Shown here: positions 8,846 through 18,406 of the stretch, piece after piece | Layout of the letters: every line of letters begins with the position of its first letter | Position numbering within the stretch: the first letter of the stretch is position 1 | Assembly (NCBI GenBank): GCA_950054195.1 | Contig: CATLPG010000016.1 | Location: forward strand, 1 to 55,689 | Length of the DNA: 55,689 bases | Direction of reading: 5' to 3' | Origin: an uncultured Saccharospirillaceae bacterium | GTDB taxonomy: Bacteria; Bacteroidota; Bacteroidia; Flavobacteriales_D; CAJJDF01 | Translations under genes and position numbers: made by a program | The notes under the pieces: generated by a model | What the model was told of the DNA's origin: nothing | What the model saw: only the letters and a program-made list of their open reading frames with translations | Databases searched by the model: none

Positions 8846-10312
8846 ATGGATAAGTATATAATTGCACTTGATCAAGGCACTACGAGTAGTAGGGCAATAC
8901 TTTTTAATAAAAAAGCCGAAAGTGTTGCTGTTAAGCAGAAGGAGTTTACTCAAATCTATCCTAAGCCAGGATGGGTAGAGCATGATCCAAATGAAATATT
9001 AAGAACACAGTTTGAGGTATTAGATGAATTATTAAGAGAGAATGCTGTCAAAGCAGAGCAAATTGAGGCGATAGGTATTACAAATCAAAGAGAAACGATA
9101 GTTGTTTGGGATAAGCATACTGGCAAGCCTATTTATAATGCGATTGTTTGGCAGGACGCCAGAACATCTAAGGCTTGTCAAACAATTAGAAAGGATTTGG
9201 AATTAAGTAATTATATTAACGATCAAACAGGTTTAGTTGTTGATTCTTATTTTTCGGCAACAAAAATTCAATGGATTTTAAATCAAACAGATGAAGACAA
9301 GGAAAACTTAATCTTCGGAACGATTGATACATGGTTACTTTGGAATCTTACAAAAGGAAAATCGCATGCAACTGATTATTCTAATGCTTCACGAACCATG
9401 TTGTTTAATATTCATTCGCTTGAATGGGATGAAAGGTTAATTGATTATTTTGGAGTTGCTAAAGAAATGCTTCCAGAGGTGAAAAACTCGTCTGATGTAT
9501 TTGGTTACTACGAATTGGATGATATTCAAATTCCAATTACAGGAATAGCAGGGGATCAGCAGGCTGCCCTTTTCGGACAGGGATGCTTTGAGAAGGGACA
9601 AGCAAAGAACACATATGGAACAGGTTGTTTCATGCTTATGAATACGGGAGAAATTCCAAAATCAAGTAAAAAAGGGTTGTTGACAACCATAGCATGGGGA
9701 ATTCATGGAAAAGTAAATTACGCTTTAGAAGGTAGTGTTTTTATTGCTGGTGCAGCCATTCAATGGTTGAGAGATGAATTACAAATCATTGAAAAGGCGG
9801 AAGACTCTGAAAAAATGATAGCAGAAGTTTCAACGGATGAAATTTATGTAGTGCCTGCTTTTGTTGGTTTGGGAGCACCTCACTGGGATGAAGATGCACG
9901 GGGAACAGTGTTTGGTTTAACAAGAGATGCAGGCAAAAATCATTTAGTTAAAGGTACAGTTAACTCATTGGCATTTCAGGCTCGAGATATTTTTGATTTG
10001 ATGGAAAAAGAGTCGGGGATAGAATTAAAGGAACTAGCTGTTGATGGAGGTGCTTCACAGAATAATTATTTGATGCAATTTCAAGCAGATATATTAAATA
10101 AAGATATTGTTAAGCCTCTAAATCATGAAACAACAGCTTTAGGAGCAGCTTTTTTGGCTGGATTACATACTGGTTTTTGGACAAAAGAGGATTTAGTAGC
10201 TCTAAAACAGCAAGGGAGAACTTTTACTCCTCAAATGCCAGCAGATGTAAGAGAAGAAAAATATAAACGTTGGAAAAAAGCAGTTAATTTGAGTAAAGGG
10301 TGGCTTTCTTAA
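8846..10312 (+). CDS. glpK: Glycerol kinase
   Basis: GlpK phosphorylates glycerol to sn-glycerol 3-phosphate with ATP in the cytosol. The 488-residue frame has the FGGY-kinase layout: an N-terminal ATP/glycerol half beginning 'YIIALDQGTTSSRAILF', the glycerol-site region 'GITNQRET' and 'VWQDARTS', and a C-terminal half with 'GIAGDQQAALFGQ', 'TYGTGCFMLMNTG', 'FVGLGAPHWD' and 'LAVDGGASQN'. It is a few residues shorter than typical GlpK but shows no gap in the motifs. No glpF (facilitator) or glpD (dehydrogenase) gene is next to it, so they must be elsewhere or absent. The ATG at 8846 follows an A-rich leader with no clear Shine-Dalgarno, normal for the phylum. Confidence 0.96.
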   Translation: MDKYIIALDQGTTSSRAILFNKKAESVAVKQKEFTQIYPKPGWVEHDPNEILRTQFEVLDELLRENAVKAEQIEAIGITNQRETIVVWDKHTGKPIYNAIVWQDARTSKACQTIRKDLELSNYINDQTGLVVDSYFSATKIQWILNQTDEDKENLIFGTIDTWLLWNLTKGKSHATDYSNASRTMLFNIHSLEWDERLIDYFGVAKEMLPEVKNSSDVFGYYELDDIQIPITGIAGDQQAALFGQGCFEKGQAKNTYGTGCFMLMNTGEIPKSSKKGLLTTIAWGIHGKVNYALEGSVFIAGAAIQWLRDELQIIEKAEDSEKMIAEVSTDEIYVVPAFVGLGAPHWDEDARGTVFGLTRDAGKNHLVKGTVNSLAFQARDIFDLMEKESGIELKELAVDGGASQNNYLMQFQADILNKDIVKPLNHETTALGAAFLAGLHTGFWTKEDLVALKQQGRTFTPQMPADVREEKYKRWKKAVNLSKGWLS

Positions 10313-10384
10313 ATCTTATTCTAATTATTAATATTAATTAAGACTTAAGCACAATTTTGTGTAAGCGTTTAATGTTATAGATTA

Positions 10385-11179
10385 ATGAAAGCAGTCATAT
10401 TTTTAATCATTCATTTCTTTGTATTTGTCCTATTAACATTGATTACCCAAATAGGAGGGGTTTTATATCTAGTTATCATCTATCTACACCGCAGATATAA
10501 ATTAAAAAAATGGAAGACTACCGTTTTATTTATAGGGGTGTATTTGTTTTTAACTTACTTAGTTGTTCCGCCAGTTGCTTCGTTATTCGGAAGAGTAAGG
10601 ATAAGCCATAACAATAAAATAAATGCATCAAACTACATGACTATTTTATTGAATAGAAACTATGTTCGGAAGGATCTCAATGATTTGCTGATTGAAGTTT
10701 CCAAGGAGATAAAAGATGAAGGTTTAAAGGTTCAATATTTAGATGCAGGATTTCCTTTTATCAATGGATTTCCTTTGCCTCCACATTTAAGTCATAATGA
10801 TGGAAGAAAAGTTGATATTAGCTTTATTTATGAGGAAGAAGGAGAATTAACAGAAAAGCTCAAATCTACTAGTGGCTACGGTGTTTTTGTTGATCCAGAA
10901 GAAGGTGAAATAAATCAAACTACAATTTGTAAAGAAAACGGTTATTTTCAGTATGATTTCCCCAAGTATTTATCCTTAGGAAGTAAAAATAAACACATTT
11001 CCTTTTCAGAAAAAGGCACCAAAAAGCTTATAAAGCTATTTTTAGAGAGAAAAGAAGTTCAAAAAATATTTATCGAACCTCATCTTAAAAAGCGGTTAAA
11101 CCTTACTCATTCAAAAATTAGGTTTCATGGATGTGGAGCAGTGAGGCATGATGATCATATTCATTTGCAAATTAACTAG
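10385..11179 (+). CDS. Membrane-anchored LAS-type (MepA/D-Ala-D-Ala peptidase-like) metallopeptidase
   Basis: This 264-residue protein has two N-terminal transmembrane segments (about 5-33 and 46-62) and a soluble domain. The domain carries what look like the zinc ligands of LAS-fold murein peptidases: 'LSHNDGRKVDISF' gives His137-x2-Gly-x3-Asp144, and 'RHDDHIHLQI' near the C-terminus gives His258-x-His260. In MepA, VanX and M15 enzymes, an HxxGxxxD motif and a late HxH motif bind zinc and cut peptidoglycan peptides. The soluble domain would face the periplasm. I infer cell-wall peptidase activity from these motifs; the family name is uncertain because the spacing between motifs (about 114 residues) is long. 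It lies alone, 72 nt after glpK and before the SRP RNA. Confidence 0.7.
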   Translation: MKAVIFLIIHFFVFVLLTLITQIGGVLYLVIIYLHRRYKLKKWKTTVLFIGVYLFLTYLVVPPVASLFGRVRISHNNKINASNYMTILLNRNYVRKDLNDLLIEVSKEIKDEGLKVQYLDAGFPFINGFPLPPHLSHNDGRKVDISFIYEEEGELTEKLKSTSGYGVFVDPEEGEINQTTICKENGYFQYDFPKYLSLGSKNKHISFSEKGTKKLIKLFLERKEVQKIFIEPHLKKRLNLTHSKIRFHGCGAVRHDDHIHLQIN

Positions 11180-11223
11180 ATATACTTTTGGGTTTAATCT
11201 TTACAGACTAACATGTGATATCC

Positions 11224-11254
11224 TTTGTGGGTTATAGAATAATCTCTATATTTG
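11224..11254 (+). promoter_or_regulatory. Consensus Bacteroidota promoter of the SRP RNA
   Basis: TTTG (11224-11227), 19 nt, TATATTTG (11247-11254): a perfect match to TTTG-N19-TAnnTTTG. The predicted start of transcription falls at about 11259, exactly the first base of the SRP RNA stem. Confidence 0.8.
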
Positions 11255-11258
11255 CAGT

Positions 11259-11352
11259 GGCAAGTCTCATGCGAACAGCTCCTGCTGAATCCCCCAGGAC
11301 AGGAATGTAGCAAGGGTAAGCGGTTGTAGCGTTGCGACATGAGTAGCTTGCC
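11259..11352 (+). ncRNA. ffs: Signal recognition particle RNA, small bacterial (4.5S) type
   Basis: The RNA scaffold of the signal recognition particle binds Ffh and targets membrane proteins. The ~94-nt transcript folds into one long hairpin: GGCAAG (11259-11264) pairs with CTTGCC (11347-11352), and CTCATG (11266-11271) with CATGAG (11338-11343). The apical region 'GGACAGGAATGTAGCAAGGG' shows the purine-rich asymmetric loop that binds the Ffh M domain. A perfect promoter lies upstream and a T run (ATTTTTTATT) follows the stem, so the gene is a free-standing unit. The cyclophilin gene begins 33 nt downstream and may receive read-through. Confidence 0.9.
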
Positions 11353-11385
11353 ATTTTTTATTTCTATAAATACCTTTCTAGGTAT

Positions 11386-12177
11386 ATGAAAAAGTTTCTC
11401 TTTATAAATCTTATTTTAAGTGTAGTTTTTGCTTCTTGCGGAGGCGAAGAACAGCAAGTTGTTGAAAAAGATAGCATTGTTAGCGTTGAGTCAGACAGTG
11501 TTTTGTTGGATACAGTTGAAAAAGAACCAGAACTTGATTTGATATTAAATCATAACGTAGTTGAAAAGCTAACTGCTTATGGTGATTCAAATCCAGAAAC
11601 TCACGTTTTAATTAAAACAACTTATGGCAACATGAAGGTGCGTTTATTTAATGAAACACCTTTGCATAGATCAAACTTTGTGATGTTAGCAAAAAAGAAA
11701 TTTTTTGATAGTACAAAGTTCTATCGAATCATTGATAAGTTCATGATCCAAGGAGGGAATAGTGATGACGAAGAAATAGCAGGAAAAATGTTGTCCATTG
11801 GATCATATAAAATCCCTAATGAAATTAAACCAGGTCTAGCACATGTTAAAGGTGCAATAGCTATGGCTGTTAGTCCGGCTGAGCAAGCTGGTGATAAGCG
11901 CTCAAGTGCTATGAACTTTTATATTATTGAAGGAAGAAAGCTTTCCAATAAATATTTAAATACATTAAAAGATGAAAGGGGAATAGTAATTACTCCTTAC
12001 AACAAGAAAAGGTATTTAGAAGTAGGTGGAGCTCCACATCTTGATGGGAATTACACTGTATTTGGAGAGGTATATGCTGGGTTTGGGACATTAAGTCGAA
12101 TCTCAAATGTTAAAACCGACAAGTACGATTGGCCTTTAAAACCCGTTTATATTACATCCGTTGAAGTTATTAAGTGA
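11386..12177 (+). CDS. Cyclophilin-type peptidyl-prolyl isomerase lipoprotein
   Basis: This 263-residue envelope-anchored foldase of the cyclophilin family catalyses cis-trans isomerisation of Xaa-Pro bonds. A lipoprotein signal ends in 'VVFASC' (Cys18). An acidic linker follows to about residue 60, then the cyclophilin domain: 'IKTTYGNMKVRLFNETPLHR', 'FYRIIDKFMIQGG' (the catalytic Arg and Phe are kept), 'KGAIAMAVSP', 'AMNFYIIEG' and 'YTVFGEVYAG'. The usual SQFFI is SAMNFYII, and the domain carries inserts relative to E. coli PpiB. It sits directly after the SRP RNA and 10 nt before the ATG of the metallophosphoesterase gene, so the two are probably one transcript. Confidence 0.9.
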   Translation: MKKFLFINLILSVVFASCGGEEQQVVEKDSIVSVESDSVLLDTVEKEPELDLILNHNVVEKLTAYGDSNPETHVLIKTTYGNMKVRLFNETPLHRSNFVMLAKKKFFDSTKFYRIIDKFMIQGGNSDDEEIAGKMLSIGSYKIPNEIKPGLAHVKGAIAMAVSPAEQAGDKRSSAMNFYIIEGRKLSNKYLNTLKDERGIVITPYNKKRYLEVGGAPHLDGNYTVFGEVYAGFGTLSRISNVKTDKYDWPLKPVYITSVEVIK

Positions 12178-12187
12178 TCACCGATTT

Positions 12188-13408
12188 ATGTTAGCTACAT
12201 TATTTATTATCCTGTTCTTGTTGGAACTATATGTTTTTATGGGGCTCAGGTCAAATTTCCAGGGTAAAGCATTAACTATTGTGATGGTGATAGATGTATT
12301 TATGTTTCTTACCACTATTGCAGCTTTTATATCCATGTTTAGCTTTTATTCTAGAGGATTAAGTGTTACGATAGGGTGGATTAATATTTTAATGGGTCTT
12401 TCAGTAGCTTTTACAGTTACAAAATTAGTTTATGCCATTCCCTTATTATTAGAGGATATCTATCGTGTAGGCAACTATATTGTCCAACTATTTCAGTCGG
12501 GAGGAAGTCATGCTTTTGCCTCTAGAAGAAAGTTTGTAACAACGGCAGGTTTAGCATTAGCATCAATTCCTTTAGGAACTTTTTTACATGGTGTTTTTAT
12601 TGGGAGGTACAGTTTTAGAGTTTTTCGAGAGTCGCTTTCGTTTGATGATTTGCCAGAGGCTTTTGATGGGTTTAAAATAGCTCAGATTAGTGATGTCCAT
12701 TCAGGAAGTTTTGATAGCATGGAAGCTATGAAGAAAGGATTAGATTTACTCATGGAGCAAAAACCAGATATTATTTTGTTTACAGGGGATTTAGTTAATA
12801 ATTTATCAGAAGAGTTTGATCCATATATTAATCTTTTTAAATCTATTTCAGCTCCATTTGGCAAATTTTCTGTTCTAGGAAATCATGATTATGGATTATA
12901 CATCCCTTGGAATGATAAAACTAAACAAGAGGAAAATCTAAATAGGATAAAAGCTCATCACCCTGCTATGGGGTTTGATTTATTAAATAATACAAATCGC
13001 TTAATTGAAAAAAATGGGCAGTCTATTCGATTAGTGGGTGTAGAAAACTGGGGTAGACCACCTTTTCCTCCTCACGGAGATATAGATAAAGCGCTTGAAA
13101 ATGTGGGAGACAAAGAATTCACTATACTTATGTCTCATGATCCTCACCATTGGGACGATATTGTATTGAAGCATAAAAAGCATGTACATTTAACATTGAG
13201 CGGACATACTCATGGCATGCAAATGGGAATAGATTTACCTGACTTTAAATGGAGCCCAGTAAGTCTTCGATATAAACGTTGGGCAGGATTGTATAAAGAA
13301 CTTGGTCAGTACATTTATGTAAACAGAGGATTTGGGCATATTGGTTTTCCTGGAAGGGTAGGTATCATGCCAGAAATTACAATTATAGAATTGAAAAAGA
13401 AATTTTAG
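12188..13408 (+). CDS. Membrane-anchored metallophosphoesterase (YkuE-like)
   Basis: The N-terminal third holds about three membrane helices. It is followed by 'SRRKFVTTAG', which resembles a twin-arginine signal, and another hydrophobic stretch. The C-terminal domain is a calcineurin-like phosphoesterase with all metal-ligand motifs: 'ISDVHSG', 'FTGDLVNN', 'LGNHDYG', 'LMSHDPHHW' and 'LSGHTHGMQMG'. YkuE-type proteins of Bacillus are Tat substrates, so the domain probably faces outward. The substrate is unknown; related proteins have been proposed to act on lipids such as UDP-diacylglucosamine. I chose the ATG at 12188 (406 residues) because it puts the first helix at the N-terminus and begins 10 nt after the upstream stop. 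A TTG at 12161 would add nine residues and overlap the cyclophilin gene. Confidence 0.85.
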   Translation: MLATLFIILFLLELYVFMGLRSNFQGKALTIVMVIDVFMFLTTIAAFISMFSFYSRGLSVTIGWINILMGLSVAFTVTKLVYAIPLLLEDIYRVGNYIVQLFQSGGSHAFASRRKFVTTAGLALASIPLGTFLHGVFIGRYSFRVFRESLSFDDLPEAFDGFKIAQISDVHSGSFDSMEAMKKGLDLLMEQKPDIILFTGDLVNNLSEEFDPYINLFKSISAPFGKFSVLGNHDYGLYIPWNDKTKQEENLNRIKAHHPAMGFDLLNNTNRLIEKNGQSIRLVGVENWGRPPFPPHGDIDKALENVGDKEFTILMSHDPHHWDDIVLKHKKHVHLTLSGHTHGMQMGIDLPDFKWSPVSLRYKRWAGLYKELGQYIYVNRGFGHIGFPGRVGIMPEITIIELKKKF

Positions 13409-13502
13409 CTTTTAAAGCAATCGATTCCCCCTAAAATTAGATGAATTTTTAATGTTGTTTTTTAACTGTTAATTCTTCTGTTGAAAAGTCAATTGAAGCA
13501 CC

Positions 13503-13533
13503 TTTAAATACTGGGTTTATTATGTTATCTTTG
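13503..13533 (+). promoter_or_regulatory. Promoter of gyrB
   Basis: TTTA (13503-13506), 19 nt, TATCTTTG (13526-13533). The -7 element matches TAnnTTTG exactly and the -33 element has one mismatch. The predicted transcript would start about 20 nt before the gyrB ATG. Confidence 0.6.
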
Positions 13534-13541
13534 TACTTTGA

Positions 13542-15509
<1,968 letters not shown>

Positions 15510-15513
15510 TTTT

Positions 15514-15544
15514 TTTGCAAGATTAAGTTGAACCCTTATATTTG
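15514..15544 (+). promoter_or_regulatory. Consensus promoter of tRNA-Pro
   Basis: TTTG (15514-15517), 19 nt, TATATTTG (15537-15544): a perfect TTTG-N19-TAnnTTTG. It begins 5 nt after the gyrB stop codon and uses the same -7 octamer as the SRP RNA promoter. Confidence 0.8.
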
Positions 15545-15559
15545 CATTCCCAATCCGTT

Positions 15560-15634
15560 CGGGGTGTAGCGTAGCCCGGTTATCGCGCCTGCTTTGGGAG
15601 CAGGAGGTCGCAGGTTCGAATCCTGCCACCCCGA
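15560..15634 (+). tRNA. tRNA-Pro (anticodon UGG)
   Basis: A 75-nt cloverleaf. The acceptor stem pairs CGGGGTG (15560-15566) with CACCCCG (15627-15633), discriminator A. The D-arm contains AGCGTAGCCCGGTTATCGC. The anticodon stem pairs CCTGC with GCAGG around the loop TTTGGGA, giving anticodon TGG at 15595-15597. The T-arm is GCAGGTTCGAATCCTGC. CCA is not encoded. The UGG anticodon reads proline codons. Confidence 0.97.
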
Positions 15635-15639
15635 CTAAG

Positions 15640-15676
15640 AAAAGCCTTTCAAGAAATTGAAAGGCTTTTTTGTTTT
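15640..15676 (+). terminator. Terminator of tRNA-Pro
   Basis: AAAAGCCTTTC (15640-15650) pairs with GAAAGGCTTTT (15659-15669) and is followed by a T-rich tract. It lies 5 nt past the tRNA end. Confidence 0.85.
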
Positions 15677-15784
15677 TAAGAGTGAATTACATGGTATACA
15701 TATTACACTCTCAGACTTTTGATAGATTTTATGAGGATCTGTTCGTTATTACGAACGTATCATTTAAAGCTGATTTCTTGGTTT

Positions 15785-16981
15785 TTAATAAAGAAAACCA
15801 AACAACCATAACGGTATCTTTTTATTAAATCCCACCTCAATATTATCCGACACTACAAAAGAATCACTAACACCTTTTATTTGTTTATCGGTTTTGTTTT
15901 TACCTCCTACCTCAAAAGTGAATGTATCGTTTACTAAAAAGTCACTTTCTTTACTTGTATTGACCTTATTACTATTTGACAATTGATTAAAAAAGAATGT
16001 TTCTCTTAGATTACCTTCTTCTTTTATAGATTGACCAATAGCATATATGAGATTAGTATTTTCTAAATATATTTTATCAGGCTTTACTAAGTAATTACTT
16101 CCCTTGGCACTTGTTTTTAGGTTACTTATCAAACTAGCTTTCTCCAAATAATCTAAGTACTGTAAGGTAGATGAACGTGAGGTTGTATCTATCTTTTCTG
16201 ATAGCTTGGTGATATTGGGTTGAAATGGTACAGAAGTAGCTATCACATACAATAATTTCTTTAGTTTATGTATGGTCTGATATTCTGTTTTATATACCGA
16301 TGGTATATCGGTTTCTAATATCAAATTAATGATATTATTTAATTTTTGATAGTATGAGGTCATACCCTCTTTATAAAATGGATAATACCCTGTTTTTATA
16401 TATTCTTTAAATAACGGTAGAACTTTTAATTGTTCGGTAATACTTGTTGCTATCTCTATATGGTTGGTAAGTATCTCATTTAATGTATAGCTTCCTAATT
16501 CATTGTTTTGCTCAAGTGTTAGGTATTCTCTAAAAGATAACCCTTTGAGTTCATAGCTTACCAATCTTCTACTTAAATCAGCATCACCCTTATATATTTC
16601 CAATATAGATGAACTAGTAAATACAACATTTAGGTCATTGTAATTATCGTAAATGTTTTTAATCTCTAACGACCAATTATCATACTTATGTACTTCATCT
16701 AAGTACAAGTATTTACCACCATTGATATAAAATTCATCAGCTAAATCAACGAGTGTGTTTGCTTGAAAATAAATATCATCTAAACTCACATATAATACCG
16801 TACCATCTAAGGTATGATTGGCTTTAATATATTGTAGTAAGAGTGTTGTTTTTCCTACGCCTCTTGAACCCTTAATAGCTATTAACCTATCGTTCCAATT
16901 AATTTGATGGAATAAATAACGTTTAAAATGAGTAGGTATACCCTTTAACTTATTGTTGAACCGTTGAAATAACTTTTCCAT
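15785..16981 (-). CDS. AAA-family ATPase with DUF4143 domain
   Basis: This 398-residue protein belongs to the widespread 'ATP-binding protein, DUF4143' group of prokaryotic AAA/STAND-like ATPases, whose role is poorly known. Walker A is 'IKGSRGVGKTTLLLQY' (about 37-52), Walker B 'KYLYLDEVHKY' (about 90-100), and sensor 1 'NVVFTSSSILEI'. A winged-helix-like region follows (about 245-300). The C-terminal DUF4143 portion ('VNTSKESDFLVNDTFTFEVGGKNK') resembles a restriction-nuclease-like fold with an E-x-G/K core. It is a lone gene at the edge of an accessory stretch, with its own promoter upstream of the ATG at 16981. Members often spread horizontally; this one sits between a tRNA gene and an Rhs fragment. 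Confidence 0.85.
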   Translation of the reverse strand: MEKLFQRFNNKLKGIPTHFKRYLFHQINWNDRLIAIKGSRGVGKTTLLLQYIKANHTLDGTVLYVSLDDIYFQANTLVDLADEFYINGGKYLYLDEVHKYDNWSLEIKNIYDNYNDLNVVFTSSSILEIYKGDADLSRRLVSYELKGLSFREYLTLEQNNELGSYTLNEILTNHIEIATSITEQLKVLPLFKEYIKTGYYPFYKEGMTSYYQKLNNIINLILETDIPSVYKTEYQTIHKLKKLLYVIATSVPFQPNITKLSEKIDTTSRSSTLQYLDYLEKASLISNLKTSAKGSNYLVKPDKIYLENTNLIYAIGQSIKEEGNLRETFFFNQLSNSNKVNTSKESDFLVNDTFTFEVGGKNKTDKQIKGVSDSFVVSDNIEVGFNKKIPLWLFGFLY

Positions 16982-17001
16982 TTTTTGTTTTTTCTATCAT
17001 A

Positions 17002-17068
17002 CAAATGTACAACATAAATGTATTTTATAAAATACGATTTAGTAGTTTTTTTGTTTTTTATAAAATAC
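17002..17068 (-). promoter_or_regulatory. ATPase promoter with two 16-bp palindromes
   Basis: On the minus strand TTTT (17029-17032) precedes TACATTTG (17002-17009) by 19 nt; the -7 element is a perfect TAnnTTTG. A perfect palindrome GTATTTTATAAAATAC (17020-17035) overlaps the -33 element. A second copy, GTTTTTTATAAAATAC (17053-17068), matches it at 15 of 16 positions and lies 33 bp farther upstream, about three helical turns. The arrangement suggests a dimeric regulator binding two sites on one face, but AT richness makes chance similarity possible. Confidence 0.5.
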
Positions 17069-17396
17069 ACATAAGTGGTGCTCATTCGCTCAATTGAGTG
17101 TTCAAACGTCAATTTTCTTCTTAGTTTTTCAACATCTTTAATGATGTATCTTTCCAAGTCATTCAATTAGATATTTATGTCCATGAATGATGATGAGAAA
17201 TTTCTATCGCAAAGCCTTTACTTATAAAATAAAAACTAATAATTAAAAATACATCTTCAAAATATCCCAAGCAGGTAAAACCACCACCACCCCAAAACAA
17301 CACCAATCAGTTACAACTTCACTTTTATCAATACTGTTGGTTGTGCTTTTAGAATGAATAACCGATAGTATTTATTAATTACTTTTATTTATCACT

Positions 17397-17617
17397 ATGG
17401 CAAGCTACAAGCTTACCTTATTATTATACCACAAGTTACACTCCGTTAAACTTGCGGCAACTCGGGGATAGCCGTGTGGCAACTTAACATAGTGACTGTT
17501 ATTGTGATTTCCTCTGGTTGTTCCAATAACCCAGCATTATGTTATAGTTGCTTTGGTCTAGCTAAGGCGTTCGGGGGCATTTATACAGACACTCGTTACA
17601 AACGAGCGCCAGGGGGG
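17397..17617 (+). repeat. Three-hairpin repeat set, copy 1
   Basis: Three small inverted repeats occur in order. Element A (17397-17422) contains AAGCT-aca-AGCTT. Element B (17429-17461) is a widened form of CAAGTT...AACTTG. Element C (17588-17617) contains CTCGTT-aca-AACGAG followed by CGCCAGGGGGG. The stems have different sequences but the same architecture, a 5-6-bp stem with a 3-nt loop. Such units resemble REP sequences mobilised by RAYT transposases; no transposase is in the window. Confidence 0.65.
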
Positions 17618-17693
17618 TTTGACCTTGTAAAGCCGTGCGGGAGATGTTAGTATAAAACTAAAATACATTACTACGCTACACTTGTTTGCTCTA

Positions 17694-17816
17694 ATGGCAA
17701 GCTACAAGCTTACCTTATTTACTACCCCACAAGTTGCAAACTTGCGGGAACAGGGGGGACTGTTTATCGATAAGCATTTTAGTTGACACTCGTTACAAAC
17801 GAGCGCCAGGGGGGGG
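17694..17816 (+). repeat. Three-hairpin repeat set, copy 2
   Basis: This repeats the order of copy 1 more compactly. Element A (17694-17719) is identical over 26 nt. Element B (17727-17751) is the tight form AAGTTTGCAAACTT-like hairpin 'CAAGTTGCAAACTTG'. Element C (17785-17816) is identical through GACACTCGTTACAAACGAGC and the G run. Copy 2 lacks the ~125-nt spacer found between B and C in copy 1. It ends at the stop codon of the minus-strand lipoprotein gene. Confidence 0.65.
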
Positions 17817-17819
17817 AGT

Positions 17820-18380
17820 TTAATTGTTTTTTAAATTAATAACTCTATTTTGCCTAGCCTTTAGCTTATTTTTTTTCAAGATAATATCATACTCAAAGCT
17901 ACTATTTGTGATTTCATATATTGAATCGTTATAAAAACAGCCTTCGCTCTCTACAAAAAGTTCTTGGTCTCCTCCAAACCTAGCTAGTACATAATCATTT
18001 TTTAAATTACCTCTTTTGTCGTACGTTAACATTGTAATTTGATTTACCCAATTATCATCCGTATTAAATAGAGTAATTCTAATGTTATTCTTTGAATTTT
18101 GAATATTATAAGGATAGTAAGTATGTTCAGTTACTAATGTATCTACTTCTTTAATTTTACCTTGAAATATACTTTTAAACTTTTCATTCAATATTGGTTT
18201 CACCTTATTTGAAGCCACTAACGGTAAAAAGTTTTTTATTGAATCGGTATTATAGCAATTAATTTCTTCTTGATATAAGAAATCAGATTTTACTTTTTCG
18301 AAATCTAAATAATTATTCTTATTGCTCTTACAGCTAAAAATTAAAAAGACTATGATTAAAATGTTTATATAATTTTTCAT
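17820..18380 (-). CDS. Putative lipoprotein, candidate immunity protein of the Rhs tip
   Basis: This 186-residue protein is of no family I recognise. The N-terminus is a lipoprotein signal, 'IIVFLIFSC' with Cys17, so the mature protein should sit in the envelope. The rest is a mixed alpha/beta sequence ('ITMLTYDKRGNLKNDYVLA', 'ELFVESEGCFYNDSIYEI') without known catalytic motifs. It starts 26 nt after the stop codon of the Rhs fragment on the same strand, the usual place of a toxin's immunity gene. If the Rhs C-terminus cuts peptidoglycan, a periplasmic lipoprotein would be the right sort of protector. This role is inferred from position only. Confidence 0.6.
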   Translation of the reverse strand: MKNYINILIIVFLIFSCKSNKNNYLDFEKVKSDFLYQEEINCYNTDSIKNFLPLVASNKVKPILNEKFKSIFQGKIKEVDTLVTEHTYYPYNIQNSKNNIRITLFNTDDNWVNQITMLTYDKRGNLKNDYVLARFGGDQELFVESEGCFYNDSIYEITNSSFEYDIILKKNKLKARQNRVINLKNN

Positions 18381-18406
18381 ATCAGGATTATTGAAATTTA
18401 TAAGTT

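Larger units (their letters stand above)
17069..17819. other. Non-coding accessory stretch with hairpin repeats
   Basis: I see no convincing gene here. Positions 17069-17396 hold AT-rich sequence with a short CCACCACCACCCC tract near 17280 and no recognisable element. Positions 17397-17816 hold two copies of a three-hairpin repeat set, described separately. Positions 17462-17587 fill the space inside the first copy. The region is richer in G and C runs than the coding DNA around it. Confidence 0.6.

Noticed and set aside
10322-10375. Hairpin CTTA-CACAA/TTGTG-TAAG after glpK as a terminator
   Set aside because: The stem is interrupted and no T run follows it.
12161-12187. TTG start for the metallophosphoesterase
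   Set aside because: It would overlap the upstream gene by 17 nt; ATG at 12188 places the first membrane helix at the N-terminus.
16945-17166. 73-codon minus-strand frame upstream of the AAA ATPase gene
   Set aside because: It overlaps the ATPase start by 37 nt and covers a good promoter and two palindromes, and its 'YFIK' repeats come from those palindromes.
17397-17816. CRISPR array
   Set aside because: Only two copies of each repeat, unequal spacing, no constant spacer length and no cas genes.
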